64,000 nucleotides of DNA from Vulcanococcus sp. (GTDB taxonomy: Bacteria > Cyanobacteriota > Cyanobacteriia > PCC-6307 > Cyanobiaceae), in NCBI GenBank assembly GCA_019264575.1, contig JAHUZV010000014.1, positions 1-64,000 on the forward strand. The letters are read 5' to 3'. The notes under the pieces were generated by a model. It saw only the letters and a list, made by a program, of their open reading frames with translations, had not been told where the DNA came from and made no database searches. Positions 35,132 through 43,264 of this stretch are shown one piece after another. The position numbers and the translations under genes were made by a program. Position 1 is the first letter of the stretch, and each line of letters starts with the position of its first letter.

Positions 35132-37106
35132 AGCCCGTTGCCCGCTCTGGATGCGGCGCAGCCTGCTGCTGCTGCTCACGCTGCTGAGCCTGAGCTATCT
35201 GCACTGGCGCCTCACCGACAGCCTCAACCTCAGCGGCCTGCTGGCCGCAGTGCTCAGCGTGCTGCTGCTGCTGGCTGAGGCCTGGCTGCTGCTCAGCGGC
35301 CTGCTGCCGCTGCTCTTGGCCTGGCGGCGCTTCAGCGATGGCAGCGCCGAGGCCGATGCCGCCCAGCTCCGCTGGCAAGCCAGCAACTGGCGCCCGCAGG
35401 TGGATGTGCTGATCCCCACCTGCGGAGAACCGCTGCCAGTACTGGAGCGCTGCCTGCGCGCCTGCCACCAACTCAGCTATCCCCATCGCCACCTGTGGGT
35501 GCTCGATGACGCCGGCCGGCCCGAGGTGGCGGCCCTCGCCGAGCGCTACGGCTGCCGCTATCACCACCGCCCCGAACGCCGCCACGCCAAGGCCGGCAAC
35601 CTCAACGCCGGCCTGGAGCTCAGCGGCGGCGAACTGATCACCGTGTTCGATGCCGACTTTGTGCCCCAGCAGCACTTCCTCGAGCGCACGATCGGCCTGC
35701 TACTGGATCCCCAGGTGGCGCTGGTGCAAACGCCCCAGCACTTCCTCAATGCCGATCCGGTGATGCGCAACCTGGCAATGGAGGCCTGGCTGCTGCCGGA
35801 TGAGGAGAGCTTCTACCGCTGGATCGAACCGGTGCGCAGCGCCTGGGATTCCGTGGTGTGCGCCGGCACCAGCTTTGTGGTGCGCCGCAGCGCCCTGGCG
35901 GAGGTGGGTGGCTTCGTGGAAGAGGCCATTTCGGAAGACCTGGTGACCGGTATGGCGCTAGCCGCCCGCGGTTGGGAGCTCCGCTATCTCGGCGAAAAGC
36001 TCAGCGCCGGCCTGGCCGCTGAAACCATGCTCGATTTCGTGCGCCAGCGGCAGCGCTGGGCCTCCGGCACCCTGCAGGCGCTGCGCTTGCGCCGAGGCCC
36101 CCTGCGCTTGCGCGGCCTGCGGCCCGGCCAACGCGTGGCCTACCTGGAGGGGGCGCTGCACTGGTTCAACACCGTGCCGCGGCTGTTGCTCCTCCTGATG
36201 CCGCTCAGCATCGGCCTGCTGGGCGTGCTGCCGGTGCTGCTCACCGATGCCGCTGTGCTGGGCAAGCTGATGCCGCTCTGGATCGCGCTGCTGCTGAGTA
36301 CCGGCTGGCTGAACCGCGGCAGCCGCCATGCGCTGCTGGCGGATCTACCCGGATGGGCACTAGCCGTGCCGCTGGCGGCCACCGTGCTCGCCAGCCTCTG
36401 GGGGCGGGTGCAGCCGTTTCGGATCACCCCCAAGCACCGGGTGCAAGGGCGCGGTGGCATCGCACCGGTGCTGGCGCTGCCGCTGTTGGTGTTGCTGGGC
36501 CTCAATGGGCTGAACCTGGCGCTGATCCTGCGCCACCTGAGCTCCGGGGGCGTCAGTGCCGGTGGCTGGCTGGGCCTGGCTTGGGGCGGGCTCACGTTGC
36601 TCGGCCTGCTGGTGGCGCTGCGGGCCTGCCGCGATCCCGCCGCCGGCGATCCGAGCCCCTGGCTGGCCCTGCCGTTGCAAGCCACGCTCCGGGGGCGAGA
36701 TGCCACCGGGCAGCCCGTGGAACACACCGTGGCGATCGAAGCTCTGAGTGAAGCCGGTGTTGCCCTGGCCGCTGGTGCTCTGCCGCCAGACGGGACAACG
36801 GAGTGGCGGGAGTTGCGTATCGCGAGCGCCCCGGGTTTGCCGGCTCTGCCCCTGGCCCCCCAGGCTCAATCCGGCTCACGCCTGAGCTGGGACTTGGACC
36901 TTGGCTCCGGCGTTGTGCGTGAGGAGTTTCTCGGATGGCTGTATGGCCGGCCCGGCGCCTGGCCTCAGCGGCAAGCGCCGCCGGAATGGCGGGCGCTGCT
37001 GGCTTTATTGCTCCGGCTGATCAGCCCAGGGCGGGAGCGGCAACGGCTGAGCCTGGTGCCGCAGCAGCTGGGGTCGCCGCCGGCTCCGGACACACCCGAT
37101 TGGTGA
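35064..37106 (+). CDS. BcsA-like family 2 glycosyltransferase with degenerate PilZ-like tail
   Basis: The protein is 680 residues. Two or three N-terminal helices are followed by the GT2 domain with DVLIPTCGEPLPVLERCLRA, LDDAGRPEVAAL, TVFDADFVPQQHFLERT (DxD), AGTSFVVRRSALAEVGGF, EEAISEDLVTGM (ED), and DFVRQRQRWASGTLQ (QxxRW), as in cellulose synthase BcsA and relatives. Further helices follow. The C-terminal domain reads LPLQATLRGRDATGQPVEHT and IEALSEAGVAL, like a PilZ domain that has lost the RxxxR and DxSxxG residues that bind c-di-GMP. It makes an exopolysaccharide of unknown type. The start overlaps dusB by 68 bases; the end overlaps the convergent DUF4079 gene by 86. Confidence 0.85.
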   Translation: MTAELWLPWLLLLWPLWLSRRPEARCPLWMRRSLLLLLTLLSLSYLHWRLTDSLNLSGLLAAVLSVLLLLAEAWLLLSGLLPLLLAWRRFSDGSAEADAAQLRWQASNWRPQVDVLIPTCGEPLPVLERCLRACHQLSYPHRHLWVLDDAGRPEVAALAERYGCRYHHRPERRHAKAGNLNAGLELSGGELITVFDADFVPQQHFLERTIGLLLDPQVALVQTPQHFLNADPVMRNLAMEAWLLPDEESFYRWIEPVRSAWDSVVCAGTSFVVRRSALAEVGGFVEEAISEDLVTGMALAARGWELRYLGEKLSAGLAAETMLDFVRQRQRWASGTLQALRLRRGPLRLRGLRPGQRVAYLEGALHWFNTVPRLLLLLMPLSIGLLGVLPVLLTDAAVLGKLMPLWIALLLSTGWLNRGSRHALLADLPGWALAVPLAATVLASLWGRVQPFRITPKHRVQGRGGIAPVLALPLLVLLGLNGLNLALILRHLSSGGVSAGGWLGLAWGGLTLLGLLVALRACRDPAAGDPSPWLALPLQATLRGRDATGQPVEHTVAIEALSEAGVALAAGALPPDGTTEWRELRIASAPGLPALPLAPQAQSGSRLSWDLDLGSGVVREEFLGWLYGRPGAWPQRQAPPEWRALLALLLRLISPGRERQRLSLVPQQLGSPPAPDTPDW

Positions 37107-37776
37107 AATCGCAGCGATAGATCACCGGCTTATGCCAGCTGAGCGGGATCTCCAGAAGATCGCGACTGCCGGTGATCGCCTGGACTGCCAGGAGCACCAT
37201 GATCAGGATGTTGCTGGCCACATGCAGGCGGCGCCAGCGCAGGTGGCGGCTGATTTCCGGGCGCGCCGCCAAATTCATCAGGAACAGCCCGGTGAGCAGC
37301 ACGCCGCTCCAGTAGTGCGAGCTCCAGAACGCTCCGCTGAAGGGGTTATCGGAGAGGCGCCAGATCTCGGGTTGGCTACCCAAGCCCAGCAGCCCAGCCC
37401 AGGTGAGAAGGGTGAAACTGGCCCGCAGCGCTGGGCGCTTCACCTTGAGCAGCGCCAGTAGCGCTACCAACGTGCCGGCTGCCACGAGCATCAACAGCGC
37501 CAGGCGCGCCGAACCACCCACAAAGGCAGCGCCAGGCTCCACGGCCTTGCTGATGAAGGAATAAACGAGCGCGATCAGCACGGCCACCACCACACCCGCC
37601 GTCACCCAGCGGCCGTGGTCGGCGTGTTCCCGCGGCACCAGCGCCGGCTGCTGGGTGATACCGAGGCGCTTCTCGCGCACCAAGATGCCCAGCCGGATCG
37701 TGGCGCCCACAACGGGATACACGAACAGGATCACCAGCACCGGATGGAGCAGTGAAAACCAATCGATGGCGGTCAT
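37021..37776 (-). CDS. DUF4079 membrane protein
   Basis: The protein is 251 residues with about six helices: WFSLLHPVLVILFVYPVVGA, WVTAGVVVAVLIALVYSF, LALLMLVAAGTLVALLAL, ALRASFTLLTWAGLLGLG, HYWSGVLLTGLFLMNLAARP, and HVASNILIMVLLAVQAITG. Several His in or near helices (including RLHVASN and SSHYWSG) could bind haem as in ferric-reductase-like proteins. Function unknown. The last 25 residues, Pro/Ala-rich, lie opposite the glycosyltransferase end. Confidence 0.75.
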   Translation of the reverse strand: MTAIDWFSLLHPVLVILFVYPVVGATIRLGILVREKRLGITQQPALVPREHADHGRWVTAGVVVAVLIALVYSFISKAVEPGAAFVGGSARLALLMLVAAGTLVALLALLKVKRPALRASFTLLTWAGLLGLGSQPEIWRLSDNPFSGAFWSSHYWSGVLLTGLFLMNLAARPEISRHLRWRRLHVASNILIMVLLAVQAITGSRDLLEIPLSWHKPVIYRCDFTNRVCPEPAATPAAAAPGSAVAAPALG

Positions 37777-37789
37777 CGTGCGTTGTGCA

Positions 37790-38563
37790 TCAGGGCAGAA
37801 CCGCCGGCCAGCCCTGGCGGATCAATAAGAGCGAAAAGTAGGGCTGCTCCGCCGCGCTGACCAGCGCCGCAGGAGCCAGCTGCTGATCGGGCCAGCCCAC
37901 CCGCTGAGCGAACAGGGTGCTGTTCAACAGCCCGCGCTCCGCGAGCAGCGGTTGCACCCAACTCCAGCGGTGGCCGAGCTTCAACAGGGCCACCACGGCA
38001 CTGGCGGCGGCAGCCTGCTCCAAGAGCGGCTCCAGCTCGGCTGCGGTTTCCGGGGTGGGGCGGATCCAGAGCGGTTCCTGCTGCAGCGCAAGAGGCCAAG
38101 GGATTCCTTGGCTGGAAGCCGCTGCTGCAGCGGCTGAAACCGCCGTGATCCCAGGAATCACGCGCACCGCCGCTGCTGGCTCCCGTTCTGCCAGCGCTAG
38201 CAGCACATAGGAGCAGCTGGCATACAGCGAACTATCACCCTCACAGAGCAGCACCACGGCATGGCCCTGGCTCAGCTCCGCCAGAAGGGCCTCGGCTGCG
38301 GCATGCCACGCCTGCTGGCGCGGTTCTGCCTCAGCCACCATGGGGAACAGCAACGGCAGCCGGCGCTGCTCAGGGCGGATCCAGGGAGCAGCGATGCGTG
38401 CTGCCATGCCCTCCGCCTCGAGGCGTGCCACCGGGTAAGCCACCACCGCAGCCGCCTCGATTGCTCGCACCGCTGCCACGGTGAGCAACTCCGGATCCCC
38501 GGGCCCGACCCCCACCAAGGTGAGCGTGCCGGCCGGCGGTGCGGGCACCGGATCGTGATCCAA
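37790..38563 (-). CDS. cobI: Precorrin-2 C20-methyltransferase
   Basis: The protein is 257 residues, a SAM-dependent tetrapyrrole methylase of corrin (vitamin B12) synthesis. Motifs: LTLVGVGPGDPELLTVAAVR at the N-terminus, AHVVLLC-like GHAVVLLCEGDSSLYASCSY, and VIPGITAVSAAAAAAS. CobI methylates C20 of precorrin-2; CbiL is the anaerobic counterpart. The SSLYASCSY region favours CobI/CbiL over other methylases. The start is a TTG at 38563. DUF4079 starts 14 bases after its end. Confidence 0.87.
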   Translation of the reverse strand: MDHDPVPAPPAGTLTLVGVGPGDPELLTVAAVRAIEAAAVVAYPVARLEAEGMAARIAAPWIRPEQRRLPLLFPMVAEAEPRQQAWHAAAEALLAELSQGHAVVLLCEGDSSLYASCSYVLLALAEREPAAAVRVIPGITAVSAAAAAASSQGIPWPLALQQEPLWIRPTPETAAELEPLLEQAAAASAVVALLKLGHRWSWVQPLLAERGLLNSTLFAQRVGWPDQQLAPAALVSAAEQPYFSLLLIRQGWPAVLP

Positions 38564-38621
38564 ATCACCAAGGCTGCGGTCAACCGCCTTTCTAGGGTGA
38601 AGCGGCGTGCGGCATGACCCG

Positions 38622-39170
38622 ATGAGTCATCTGCAGATTTTTCAAGCCACCGGCAGCCAGCATCCGCTGCCCCAGTTCGCCAGCAACGACCCGGCCCTGA
38701 TCACCGCCGAGCTGGCCGAGCGCGGCATCGGCTTCGAGCGCTGGCCGGCCCGGGTTGAACTGCCGGCCGGCGCCGATGCAGCGGCCGTGCTCGCCGCCTA
38801 CGCCCCCGAGATCGAGCGGGTGCAATCCAGGGGCACCTACCCCACGGTGGATGCGATCCGGATGACGCCCGAGCACCCCGATCGCGAAGCTCTGCGCCAG
38901 AAGTTCCTTGCGGAACACATCCACAGCGAAGACGAAGTGCGCTTCTTCGTGGAGGGCCAGGGCCTGTTCTGCCTGCACATCGGCGATGAGGTGCTGCAGG
39001 TGCTCTGCGAAGCCGACGACTGGATCAGCGTGCCCGCCGGCACCAAACACTGGTTCGACATGGGCAGCGCACCACAGTTCTGCGCGATTCGCTTCTTCGA
39101 CAACGCCGATGGCTGGGTGGCCCAGTTCACCGGTGACGGCATCGCTGAACAATTCCCGCTCCTGGATTAA
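38622..39170 (+). CDS. mtnD: Acireductone dioxygenase
   Basis: The protein is about 182 residues with a cupin fold. It cleaves acireductone to the 2-oxo acid and formate in methionine salvage. The metal ligands are in HIHSEDEVRFFVEGQGLF (His, His, Glu) and in PAGTKHWFDMG (His). The start is ATG 38622 (MSHLQIFQ). Two later steps, mtnB and mtnC, lie 18.5 kb away in the same window. Confidence 0.94.
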   Translation: MSHLQIFQATGSQHPLPQFASNDPALITAELAERGIGFERWPARVELPAGADAAAVLAAYAPEIERVQSRGTYPTVDAIRMTPEHPDREALRQKFLAEHIHSEDEVRFFVEGQGLFCLHIGDEVLQVLCEADDWISVPAGTKHWFDMGSAPQFCAIRFFDNADGWVAQFTGDGIAEQFPLLD

Positions 39171-39279
39171 AAACGCTGCACGAAGGCCGAAGAGCTGCTC
39201 AGGCCCGCAGCAGATCCGGTCATCCGGCCTTCGAATTGCGCCGAGCCCACAACACTCGGCAGGTCTTGAATCCATTCGC

Positions 39280-39804
39280 GTGCATTCATCGCTCACGCCT
39301 CGCCAGCGCATCGGCCATGCCGCGCTGCTGAGCCTTGTGCTCCTGCCCACCTCCACGATGGCCGCGACCATCGGCGCCAGCCAAAACGTGGATTTCAGCC
39401 CCACGGTGGTGAGCAACTTCTGCGACATCACGACAACCGGTGGATCGCTAGCGGTGGAAAGGAAACGGGGACTGATCACCTCCGATTCCAGCCTCTCCGG
39501 CACCTTCAGTGGCACCCAAACACCCGGCACCATTGCTGTGGTGAGCAACCTCACTTCAGCGGGCACGGTGATCGTGGATCCGCCCACACTTTCTGGGGGA
39601 ACGGCTGCCACTGCAAGCGAACTGAAGCTCGGCAACAGCTCCTACAGCAGCACAGCCCAGAGCCTCAATCTGGGCAGCGATGGCAATCTCGCCAGCACCA
39701 ATCTGCACGTGCGCTTCAGCACCACCAGTAACGGCAACAAGTTCGCCAATGGCACCTACAACGCCGTGGCCACGGTGACCTGCACAGATGATGCGAACCG
39801 CTAA
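39280..39804 (+). CDS. Secreted beta-rich protein, pilin-subunit/spore-coat-U-like
   Basis: The protein is 174 residues. A signal peptide (GHAALLSLVLLPTSTMAA) precedes a Ser/Thr/Gly-rich beta sequence with two Cys (VVSNFCDI and VTCTDD) that could form the disulphide of a pilin-like Ig fold. The end FANGTYNAVATVTC resembles the last strand of spore-coat-U and chaperone-usher subunits (AGTY plus alternating hydrophobics). The start is a GTG at 39280. It overlaps the chaperone-like gene by 17 bases. Its assignment is by pattern only. Confidence 0.6.
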   Translation: MHSSLTPRQRIGHAALLSLVLLPTSTMAATIGASQNVDFSPTVVSNFCDITTTGGSLAVERKRGLITSDSSLSGTFSGTQTPGTIAVVSNLTSAGTVIVDPPTLSGGTAATASELKLGNSSYSSTAQSLNLGSDGNLASTNLHVRFSTTSNGNKFANGTYNAVATVTCTDDANR

Positions 39805-40210
39805 AACGCTGGCGGGCTGCCTTGGGGCCGCGGTGCTGGTGACATCAAGCCCAGCCCTGGCCCTAGGGCTCTCTCCCCTAGTGCTGGAGCAGCAGCGAGG
39901 CATGCTCCAGGTGAGCAACAGCAGCGATCGCCTGCAACGGGTGGAACTGCAGGTGTTTCGCGTGCGACAGGTGCAGGGACGCAGCACGGCTGAGCTCATC
40001 CCCTTGCCCCCAGCCGAAGCCGAAGCCTTGATCCGGCTTCGCCCTTCGGTGTTCCGCCTCGGCCCAGGAGCCAGCCGCGTGATTCCTTACAGCGTGGCGC
40101 CAGACAACCCATCGTTTTATGTATGCGCAACCTCGCTGCAGGGCCTCGTTCAGGCAAGGATCTGCTCACGCTGGCAGCCTGTATCTGCCTCAGCCCGCAG
40201 GCAGCCATAG
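39788..40210 (+). CDS. Short periplasmic pilus-chaperone-like protein
   Basis: The protein is 140 residues with a signal peptide (MMRTAKTLAGCLGAAVLVTS, ending PALALG). The mature part is similar to the first domain of PapD-type chaperones: LSPLVLEQQRGMLQVSNSSD, RVELQVFRVRQV, then RPSVFRLGPGASRVIPYSV, the G1-strand region that caps pilin subunits. The C-terminal second domain of full chaperones is absent. Two Cys (YVCAT and RICSR) may pair. The gene overlaps both neighbours. Confidence 0.62.
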   Translation: MMRTAKTLAGCLGAAVLVTSSPALALGLSPLVLEQQRGMLQVSNSSDRLQRVELQVFRVRQVQGRSTAELIPLPPAEAEALIRLRPSVFRLGPGASRVIPYSVAPDNPSFYVCATSLQGLVQARICSRWQPVSASARRQP

Positions 40211-40656
40211 GCCAGATCTACCTGGCCCCAAACCAACAGTTTCCCCAGGGATCTCGGGTGTCGATTGATCTCGGCAACGTGCGCTGCAACGCTGATGGCG
40301 GCGCCCTACCCAACCTCAGCCTCTCCGCCGGGGCCTATCCAGATCAATGGGGCAACAGCATCAGCGTGGCTCAATCGAATGGCAACGCCACGATCGGCAA
40401 TCAGAGCTCGTTACTGGCCATGCTGAGCCTGAACATTCCGCTGGCCCGCAGCAACAATGCCTTCAGCTGCCAGCCCCTGCTGAAGGACGCCATGATCCGC
40501 ACCCGCATGGAGAATCTTCGCCAGCTTGTGGATGAGGAGGTGATCAGCGAATCGCAATACAAACAAGCGCTACTCAGCCTCTATGGGCCACTGAGCAGCA
40601 CCGAACTCTCAGTACCACCCTCCCCTAATGGCGGCGTCAAGGTAACGGTGGAGTGA
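40123..40656 (+). CDS. Secreted protein with C-terminal SHOCT-like helix pair
   Basis: The protein is 177 residues. A signal-like segment (LLTLAACICLSPQAAIG) precedes a beta-rich part with Cys at LGNVRCNADGG and AFSCQPLLK. The C-terminus MENLRQLVDEEVISESQYKQ, then ALLSLYG, matches the short helix-turn-helix of SHOCT domains (LxxLxxEGxIxxxEYxxxKxxLL). No wider family is recognised. It overlaps the chaperone-like gene by 88 bases in a different frame, a tight genetic unit of three secreted proteins. Confidence 0.6.
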   Translation: MRNLAAGPRSGKDLLTLAACICLSPQAAIGQIYLAPNQQFPQGSRVSIDLGNVRCNADGGALPNLSLSAGAYPDQWGNSISVAQSNGNATIGNQSSLLAMLSLNIPLARSNNAFSCQPLLKDAMIRTRMENLRQLVDEEVISESQYKQALLSLYGPLSSTELSVPPSPNGGVKVTVE

Positions 40657-40677
40657 AACCGAAAACCTTTCCAACCT

Positions 40678-40840
40678 TCAAAGCAGCGCTATACCCACCG
40701 AGTGCATACGCACGTGATCTGCCTGGGCCAACTCACCCGTGAGCGCCTGCACCTCCACCGCCGCCAACTCCTCCAAACGCGCCACCCTGACCTCCCGACC
40801 AAAGCGCTCTTCGCACAGGACCAATAGAGGCCGAAAGCCC
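40678..40840 (-). pseudogene. Broken copy of the miaE 3' end
   Basis: Read on the minus strand this encodes FGLYWS, then, after a one-base deletion near 40820, [40 protein letters not shown] and GIALL before a stop. The intact miaE at 45.6-46.3 kb has [40 protein letters not shown] and [12 protein letters not shown]. Only the last 55 or so codons are present; upstream the homology ends near 40838. The codons are GC-rich like the flanking chromosome. It appears to be the displaced original tail of miaE. Confidence 0.85.
40694..40838 (+). repeat. Left direct repeat (miaE tail)
   Basis: It aligns in the same orientation to 45631-45777, about 70% identical by hand, with most differences at third codon positions. 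The longest identical run is CGCTCTTCGCACAGG (40805-40819 and 45742-45756). It is one boundary of the islet. Confidence 0.82.
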
Positions 40841-41194
40841 TCAGATGTCCTGCGGCGCAGTGCGTGTCAAAACCACGTGGCATGGACGTGGCACCAGCGA
40901 CCCCACTGCAGATGCCACAAGCGTCGGCGTTGCTGGCGCCAGTAAAAGCCGAAGCCGCGAGCCACTAGCCCAATGGGGCGGTCCAGAAACTGGCGAAACA
41001 GACCCGGAACACAAGCGCACAAAGAGGCACTGACGGACTGTGCGGGCAGTGAGCACATGTGATGTGGATGGCGGGGGAGGCCCAAGAGGAGGCTTTGCCA
41101 CAGCCCTGAAGACAGCGCTTCCCCGCAAGCCAAGCGCGGCCACATCGGAGCCTGTTCTCGCATTGCTGCGGCCCAGCTGAATTGGCTATGGGTT
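40841..41194. other. No gene recognised, left arm of the islet
   Basis: Short overlapping frames occur on both strands but none has a convincing start, hydrophobic pattern or family resemblance. No tRNA, integrase fragment or repeat is seen. Confidence 0.5.
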
Positions 41195-41215
41195 GTGCAG
41201 CAGGGCTTGAGCGAG

Positions 41216-41503
41216 ATGACCGCAGAGAAAGAACTGGAACGCCTGGAACGAGAGATCGCAGATACAAGCACACAAGCTCCACTGAGCAGTCGGACCTTGT
41301 TCTTGCCCGCCGGGAAGCAGGCAAAACCGCGAAACAGCCTTGATCTGATCCTTGTTCTCGCTGCTTCGCTGGCGGTCATTGGCGTTGGGGTCAACACCGT
41401 TCGCCAGATGCCTGATCAACAGGCAAAAAGCTTGCGCGATGGCTTACTCGGTGGTGCAGCTGGCTTGCTGGTGGGCTATGGCTTAGGGAGATTCAGGCCT
41501 TAA
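41216..41503 (+). CDS. Small membrane protein with glycine-zipper tail
   Basis: The protein is about 95 residues (GTG 41195 would add seven). A charged helix (MTAEKELERLEREIADTSTQ) is followed by a membrane helix (LDLILVLAASLAVIGVGV), a polar hinge and a Gly-rich second helix (LLGGAAGLLVGYGLGRF). No family is recognised. It is the first plausible gene of the islet. Confidence 0.55.
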   Translation: MTAEKELERLEREIADTSTQAPLSSRTLFLPAGKQAKPRNSLDLILVLAASLAVIGVGVNTVRQMPDQQAKSLRDGLLGGAAGLLVGYGLGRFRP

Positions 41504-41531
41504 GGGGAAGCAGCTCCCGCCTCCTAACACC

Positions 41532-41738
41532 ATGGCACTCACTCCACACCAAAGGAAGCGGATCCTGCAGCTGCTGATCCCCCTACTGATCCTGCTCGCA
41601 CTTGAAAAAGTCCACCGAGGGCGTGGGCGTGCTGTATTGACCATCGGGACGATCTCGTTTGTGACCTATTGCTTTGTTAACGACGACAAGGCATGGGCAC
41701 GCCGGATCCTCAACGCACCCAAGAAGTGGTGGCAATAG
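41532..41738 (+). CDS. Small basic membrane protein
   Basis: The protein is 68 residues from an ATG. It has a basic start (MALTPHQRKRILQL), a first hydrophobic run (LLIPLLILLALEKV), a second (RAVLTIGTISFVTYCFVN) and a basic, Trp-containing tail (RRILNAPKKWWQ). It follows the previous small gene after 28 bases and may be cotranscribed. No family is recognised. Confidence 0.55.
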   Translation: MALTPHQRKRILQLLIPLLILLALEKVHRGRGRAVLTIGTISFVTYCFVNDDKAWARRILNAPKKWWQ

Positions 41739-42020
41739 CGGCAGTCACCCTCTGAAATTGCTAGCAGCAGCGCATGCTCACCGCCAGGAAAAGGCTGGAG
41801 GGCGCAGGTGTCATCCCTTCTGCTTGTGCAAGGCGCACCCCAGCAAATCCACCTTGCCTTAGATGTCCTGCCAGGAAAGTGCCGCGGAATACACCACCCT
41901 TAGGAACTGTGATTATTGGACGGCTGGCTGCTCGCTGATCCCAAACCGATCCTGCTGTTTTGGAGCGAGTCCCGCAGAACAAGCTTCAGTGGAAGCATCC
42001 CTGACCCACAGGATTCAGCA

Positions 42021-42221
42021 ATGTTTGTGATCGAAGCGCTTCATACCGATGGCTGGAGGATCGAAGGTCATACGGCGGTGGAGTACTGGGCCCAGATTGA
42101 AGCTCAAACCCGCTGCTGTTCCGACGGACGGACTTACCGCATCCGAGATGAGGACAACGAGCGCGTCCTGTCTTTGGTGGAAACCAGTTGCTGTCGCGCT
42201 TTGATCAACTGCGGCAACTAA
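42021..42221 (+). CDS. Small hypothetical protein
   Basis: The protein is 66 residues: MFVIEALHTDGWRIEGHTAV, EYWAQIEAQTRCCSDG, RTYRIRDEDNERVLSLVETS. The regular hydrophobic/polar alternation suggests a small soluble domain, and four Cys (CC near 34 and CC near 58) are notable. The frame is open further upstream, but the ATG at 42021 is the first good start. The 280 bases before it (41739-42020) hold no other recognisable gene. Confidence 0.45.
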   Translation: MFVIEALHTDGWRIEGHTAVEYWAQIEAQTRCCSDGRTYRIRDEDNERVLSLVETSCCRALINCGN

Positions 42222-42664
42222 AGCTTCAGGATCGGGGTGACCGACCCGTAATGGGCGAGACCAGAGATCGTCCAGATTCAGCCCCAACCTCAAGAGTTGG
42301 TGGCCTTGGCTGCCATTCGAGTTCCTGTTGGCATTGGTCCACGGCTGGTGACCTCCAATCGCCCGTTGCCTGGGTCCGCCGGGTCTTGACCAAAGGCATG
42401 GTGGTGACAATCAGGCGCTTGGGAGTTTCCAGACAAATCAGTCTCACTTGGAGCTTGATTCGATCGAAAAAACAGACACACAGCACCCATGGACCCAACG
42501 AGCCACTGACCAAAACGCAAACCAAGAACCACATTTCTTTAACCGTTCGCTTACCAAGCAATCCCCTCAAGCAACAAGATCGACATAGAAATTGGAAATC
42601 TTTCCAAAAAGGAAGTAAGGACATGGATCGCGATCTTTAATGCCAGAGCCTTCCTCCTCCTGGC
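42222..42664. other. No gene recognised
   Basis: Open frames exist on both strands here (for example 42188-42640 plus and 42226-42624 minus), but neither resembles a protein family and both have the look of chance frames. It may hold decayed genes. Confidence 0.4.
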
Positions 42665-42955
42665 GTGCACTCGAGCCTTGAAAGACAAACATCCAAGAGT
42701 GACCTGGTGCGCTACCGAGGTTTTGTGATCATCAGCCAGAGCGATCTGAGCTGGCTCGTGAGGCCGGAACGCAGCGCCATGCGCGTCCTGCCATTCAGGG
42801 CCCCAGCCAGCTCACTGGCTGATATCAAGGCGTTAATTGACTGGCGACTATCAAAACAGGATGACAGCGCTCCCAAAGACAAGGAAATCACTTCAGGATC
42901 CACAGCCAAAGCAACCCCCAGGGCGCGTCAACGCGCGTGCCAGGAGAGAACTTGA
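42665..42955 (+). CDS. Small hypothetical protein
   Basis: The protein is 96 residues from a GTG. The central part, LVRYRGFVIISQSDLSWLVR, PERSAMRVLPFRAPASSLAD and IKALIDWRLS, looks like one of the short YRG-type proteins with an end helix that are frequent in picocyanobacterial islands; the resemblance is from memory. The C-terminal 30 residues are basic and probably disordered. From 42956 to 43264 no further gene is recognised. Confidence 0.5.
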   Translation: MHSSLERQTSKSDLVRYRGFVIISQSDLSWLVRPERSAMRVLPFRAPASSLADIKALIDWRLSKQDDSAPKDKEITSGSTAKATPRARQRACQERT

Positions 42956-43264
42956 AGTCAAGACGGGCATGACCAACGAGGCGATGGACGTGTCTAAGCC
43001 CTTGCCAGAAGCGGCGATTGCCACAGACGCCCAAGTAAGAACCGCCAGATTAATGATGACCTAACTTCGCTTCAGGCGCCGAGACGGCTCGAGCGCCCAA
43101 GAAGACTTAAGAACGAATTAACGCGAGCCTAAGCAATAGCCAACATGAATTTATGCCTTTCCAGAAAAACTGCGCGCGGCATCCAGGAGCACATCAAAGA
43201 GTCATTGGCGAGACATCTAACTGCGCAGACAGCAATATATTTAAAGAACTTAGAGCTAAAGCTC

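Noticed and set aside
38564..38621. A cobalamin riboswitch before cobI
   Set aside because: The divergent space between cobI and mtnD is only 58 bases and has no B12-box-like sequence.
40867..41397. A 176-codon minus-strand frame at the left of the islet
   Set aside because: It is Ser/Arg/Cys-rich without a hydrophobic core and lies opposite the small membrane protein gene, which looks more natural.
41216..41738. The two small membrane proteins as a holin or toxin system
   Set aside because: Size and hydrophobicity alone would fit many roles. There is no lysin, antitoxin or phage context.
42188..42640. A 150-codon plus frame and an opposing 132-codon minus frame in the islet
   Set aside because: Both have unlikely composition, no good start context and no resemblance to known proteins; I could not choose either.
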